From: CAYFIW01 sp964343265
GTDB lineage: Bacteria > Chloroflexota > Dehalococcoidia > Lucifugimonadales > UBA826
Direction: 5' to 3'
Assembly: GCA_964343265.1 (NCBI GenBank)
Contig: CAYFIW010000056.1
Span: 1-8,997 of the forward strand
DNA length: 8,997 bases
Position 1 is the stretch's first letter. Each line of letters begins with the position of its first letter. Below, in pieces: positions 6,737 through 8,997 of this stretch. Made by a program: the position numbers and the translations under genes. Below the pieces are notes generated by a model. The model was not told where the DNA came from. It worked only from the letters and a program-made list of their open reading frames with translations, and made no database searches.

Positions 6737-7396
6737 TTGGAAAAATCTAATAGCAAAATAAGGGTAGTCATCGCAGACGATCATGCTGTCGTCAGGGAAG
6801 GCATTCGCAGGATTTTAGAGACGTCCGATTCTATGGAAATCCTCGGGGTTTTCCCCGATGGCGGCCAGGCCTGGGATGTCATTACTTCCCAGAGCCCAGA
6901 CGTCGCAATTCTTGATATCCGGATGCCCGTTTATACAGGGATAGAACTACTGGAAAAAATAAACGAATCTGGATATTCAACCCGGGTTCTGATACTTACC
7001 AATTACGATGACCAGGAGTACGTACTGGACGCGATGTCGCAGGGTGCATCTGGATACCTCATGAAGTCGGTTGAACCGGAAACATTAATAGGCTCTGTGG
7101 AGGCTATTGTCACAGGAGAAACGGTACTTGATTCCTCGATAGCTGTTGGTCTTGGTAAATTGTGGAGCAGGCGCCAACAACGTGGAAGCTTTGAAATCGG
7201 CATGGATTCACTTACTGAAAGGGAGAAAGAAACCCTGGCCCTTGCCTGCAGAGGAATGAGAAACCGGTCAATCTCAGATGAGATGGGCATCAGCGTAAGA
7301 ACAGTTGAAGGTCACTTCAACTCTATATATTCAAAACTGGGTGTCACATCCAGGATTGAGGCTGTCCTTCAGGCAGTCGCAATCGAGTCAGAATAA
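6737..7396 (+). CDS. NarL/FixJ-family response regulator (receiver + LuxR-type HTH)
   Basis: Two-component transcription regulator of 219 residues, the usual length of the family. The receiver domain (8-125) has the acidic pair Asp14-Asp15, phospho-acceptor Asp60 in LDIRMP, the switch Thr88 in LILTNYDD and the conserved Lys110 in YLMKS. A linker rich in Arg/Gln follows, then a LuxR-type helix-turn-helix (about 155-219) with LTEREKETLALACRGM, ISDEMGISVRTVEGHFNSIYSKLGV. Phosphorylation of Asp60 by a histidine kinase should promote dimerisation and DNA binding. Start is TTG, with GAGG 6 nt upstream. The gene is divergent from the giant kinase and convergent with the NHL gene. No histidine kinase is visible in the window, so its partner is unknown; cross-talk with the Ser/Thr kinase is conceivable but unsupported by sequence. 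General family assignment is firm; target genes are unknown. Confidence 0.95.
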   Translation: MEKSNSKIRVVIADDHAVVREGIRRILETSDSMEILGVFPDGGQAWDVITSQSPDVAILDIRMPVYTGIELLEKINESGYSTRVLILTNYDDQEYVLDAMSQGASGYLMKSVEPETLIGSVEAIVTGETVLDSSIAVGLGKLWSRRQQRGSFEIGMDSLTEREKETLALACRGMRNRSISDEMGISVRTVEGHFNSIYSKLGVTSRIEAVLQAVAIESE

Positions 7397-7409
7397 TACA
7401 TATCCCCGA

Positions 7410-8997
7410 TCAGAATGGACTGAAAACCTGGACTCTTTTCTTGTGTTCTCTAGTGTCATGACCGTTGTAGGAATCTGAAACGTATATATTTCCTGTAGAG
7501 TCATCTATCGAAATATGCAAGGCAGGAGGAGAAGCCGAAGGCGTTTGGGGTCTGGAAAAATAACCGTCCTGGGGAATACCTCCACCCACGGTGTTACCTT
7601 CCCACTTAGAAACAAAAGTACCATCAGTGGTGAATTTCTTTATCTCACCTTTACCAGAATCACTTGCGTACAAAAAGCCATTCTTACCTATAGCCAGTGA
7701 GATTAAGCTATGTTGTTTCCCTGAGAACTCCTCATCGTTATCCCCTATATATCCCCAATCAGCCATCTTTTTTCCATCCGGACCAAATTTGTAGATAACA
7801 GGGCCGGTACCGTCGGGTTGATCTGTATTCCAATGGAGAACGCTCACATATAAATTACCATCACTATCCACAGCGATGTTTCCATTACGGGCGGGGCTCG
7901 CTTGGGAAGAGAAATCTTGATCGCAATTGCCACTGGTATCAAGTTTTATTGTCCCGATGTAGTGGGAGCTCATATATATTGCGCCACTGTCCTTATGTAT
8001 TGTAATAAGCGCAGGCTTCTCTCCAGAATAAGATATTCCGCACGGAGAGGAATAGGTCTCAACATAAACCCCTTCAGAAGTGAGCTTATGAATCGCCTGC
8101 ACGCAATTATCGGTGACATAAATATTACCCTGACCATCGATCGCCATGTCGTGAGGTCCTGGGGTACAAGCTTTTCCTGAAGCAGTGGTCGTTGCATATG
8201 GCGGAGCATCCAGATCATCTACTTTGAAAATCTTCATGAGTGAACCATTAGTGTCATATTTCTTGATTTCCTTGGGCAAGGACCACTCATTTCCCAAGTA
8301 GTCATAATGATTCACCAAAACAAACAAATTACCCTGACTGTCTGAGTCGGTTCGGGAAACACCATAATACCAATAGAATGATTTGTTCTGGCCGGTCGCA
8401 TCGTGTTCCATTGAAACATCGTACTCATTCCACGATTTCAAAAGTTCGGCCGAAGAAGCTTTCAGAGTAACTCCGGTTACATCAATTTCACGAACAAACG
8501 GGTTTTCTGACGGAATCTCTATCGTTGATCTTTCCACAGGGAAAATTACGGTATTACCGAGAATATCGGTAGCTGATATCTGGTATTTAATAATCGACCC
8601 AGAAGTAAACGGACTACGCTCTACGCCATAGACACGGGTACCGTACATCTCGGACCCCATCGTATCCCAAAAACCCTTGTTATCATTAAATTTCCTGTCG
8701 TCTGTCATGTAGAGGGGAGGTTGCTCTATACCGTCAATAGAAAACAACACCTTTACTTCAGCGACATTGTCATGATCTGCCACTTTTACCTTAAACAAAA
8801 CTTTTTCGCTAGCTGATGGATTACCCGGGTAATGCAAAAACTCGCTCAAAGGGCAATTATGATTGCCCATACATGTGTTTTTCCAAATATTTCCGAGCAC
8901 CGGCGGAGCCTTTATATCTTCAAAGTGATCGAAGACCCCGTACCGTACTGAAGGCCTTTGTTCATAGACACCATCTGATTTCTCAGTAGTTCCACTT
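7410..8997 (-). CDS. NHL-repeat beta-propeller protein with N-terminal Ig-like domain (5' end beyond window)
   Basis: The frame is open from the right edge to the TGA at 7412-7410, 528 visible codons. The in-frame GTG at 8900 has no ribosome binding site and no stop upstream in the window, so I treat the gene as continuing beyond it. Visible residues about 52-164 form an Ig/fibronectin-like sandwich (VLFKVKVADHDNVAEVKVLFSID ... IIKYQISATDILGN). Residues about 205-528 give six propeller blades, each with a D..GN(L/I)YV-type core: SDSQGNLFV, DGQGNIYVTD, KDSGAIYMS, DSDGNLYVS, GKNGFLYASD, DDSTGNIYVSD, with 'I.KF..DG' outer strands. NHL propellers are binding scaffolds, often on secreted proteins. 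The protein ends with the last blade and has no C-terminal anchor. Several Cys residues suggest export. A signal peptide cannot be assessed. Ligand and function are unknown. Confidence 0.88.
   Translation of the reverse strand, partial: SGTTEKSDGVYEQRPSVRYGVFDHFEDIKAPPVLGNIWKNTCMGNHNCPLSEFLHYPGNPSASEKVLFKVKVADHDNVAEVKVLFSIDGIEQPPLYMTDDRKFNDNKGFWDTMGSEMYGTRVYGVERSPFTSGSIIKYQISATDILGNTVIFPVERSTIEIPSENPFVREIDVTGVTLKASSAELLKSWNEYDVSMEHDATGQNKSFYWYYGVSRTDSDSQGNLFVLVNHYDYLGNEWSLPKEIKKYDTNGSLMKIFKVDDLDAPPYATTTASGKACTPGPHDMAIDGQGNIYVTDNCVQAIHKLTSEGVYVETYSSPCGISYSGEKPALITIHKDSGAIYMSSHYIGTIKLDTSGNCDQDFSSQASPARNGNIAVDSDGNLYVSVLHWNTDQPDGTGPVIYKFGPDGKKMADWGYIGDNDEEFSGKQHSLISLAIGKNGFLYASDSGKGEIKKFTTDGTFVSKWEGNTVGGGIPQDGYFSRPQTPSASPPALHISIDDSTGNIYVSDSYNGHDTREHKKRVQVFSPF

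Noticed and set aside
7003..7290. Minus-strand open frame inside the response regulator
   Set aside because: It is antisense to a fully conserved receiver/HTH gene and has no recognisable motif.
7397..7409. Bidirectional terminator between the convergent genes
   Set aside because: Only 13 bp separate the stop codons, and I see no stem-loop there.
8898..8900. GTG as the start of the NHL-propeller gene
   Set aside because: The frame stays open upstream to the window edge, there is no ribosome binding site before the GTG, and the upstream residues look like ordinary extracellular protein sequence.

Overview
The window (about 45% G+C by eye) reads as an accessory or surface-function region of a free-living bacterium. 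The Hanks-type kinase next to a NarL/FixJ response regulator, the NHL propeller and the PGF-pre-PGF/PPC/Ig-like modules would fit a marine or environmental Chloroflexota (SAR202-like) genome. That placement is an impression from gene style, not a demonstrated assignment.

Layout. Positions 6482 down to 1 (minus strand) are one uninterrupted reading frame of at least 2,160 codons, still open at the left edge. It encodes a membrane Ser/Thr protein kinase (residues about 1-275), a basic juxtamembrane segment, one transmembrane helix (about 304-325), then an enormous predicted extracellular part. The extracellular part contains 18 back-to-back 15-residue repeats (355-624), a PGF-pre-PGF-like domain (about 712-795), a CARDB-like domain (about 799-889), a Pro-Thr linker, a PPC domain (about 1012-1106), and a tandem array of bacterial Ig-like domains of about 101 residues (10 complete plus one cut by the window edge). 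Positions 6483-6736 are a divergent intergenic region with a perfect 10-bp inverted repeat and a G/C-rich hairpin. Positions 6737-7396 (plus strand) encode a NarL/FixJ-family response regulator with a TTG start. Positions 7410-8997 (minus strand) hold the 3' part of a gene for an Ig-like plus six-bladed NHL-propeller protein, convergent with the regulator and separated from it by 13 bp; its start lies beyond the right edge.

How the parts may work together (inference). The giant kinase looks like a cell-surface receptor or adhesin whose rod-like ectodomain could report contact or ligand binding to a cytoplasmic kinase. The divergent response regulator has no histidine kinase in view, so it could be controlled from elsewhere or share the intergenic control region with the kinase. 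The NHL protein is another predicted secreted or surface beta-rich protein. The least ordinary elements are the strict 15-residue repeat block directly after the membrane helix and the combination of domains in one polypeptide.
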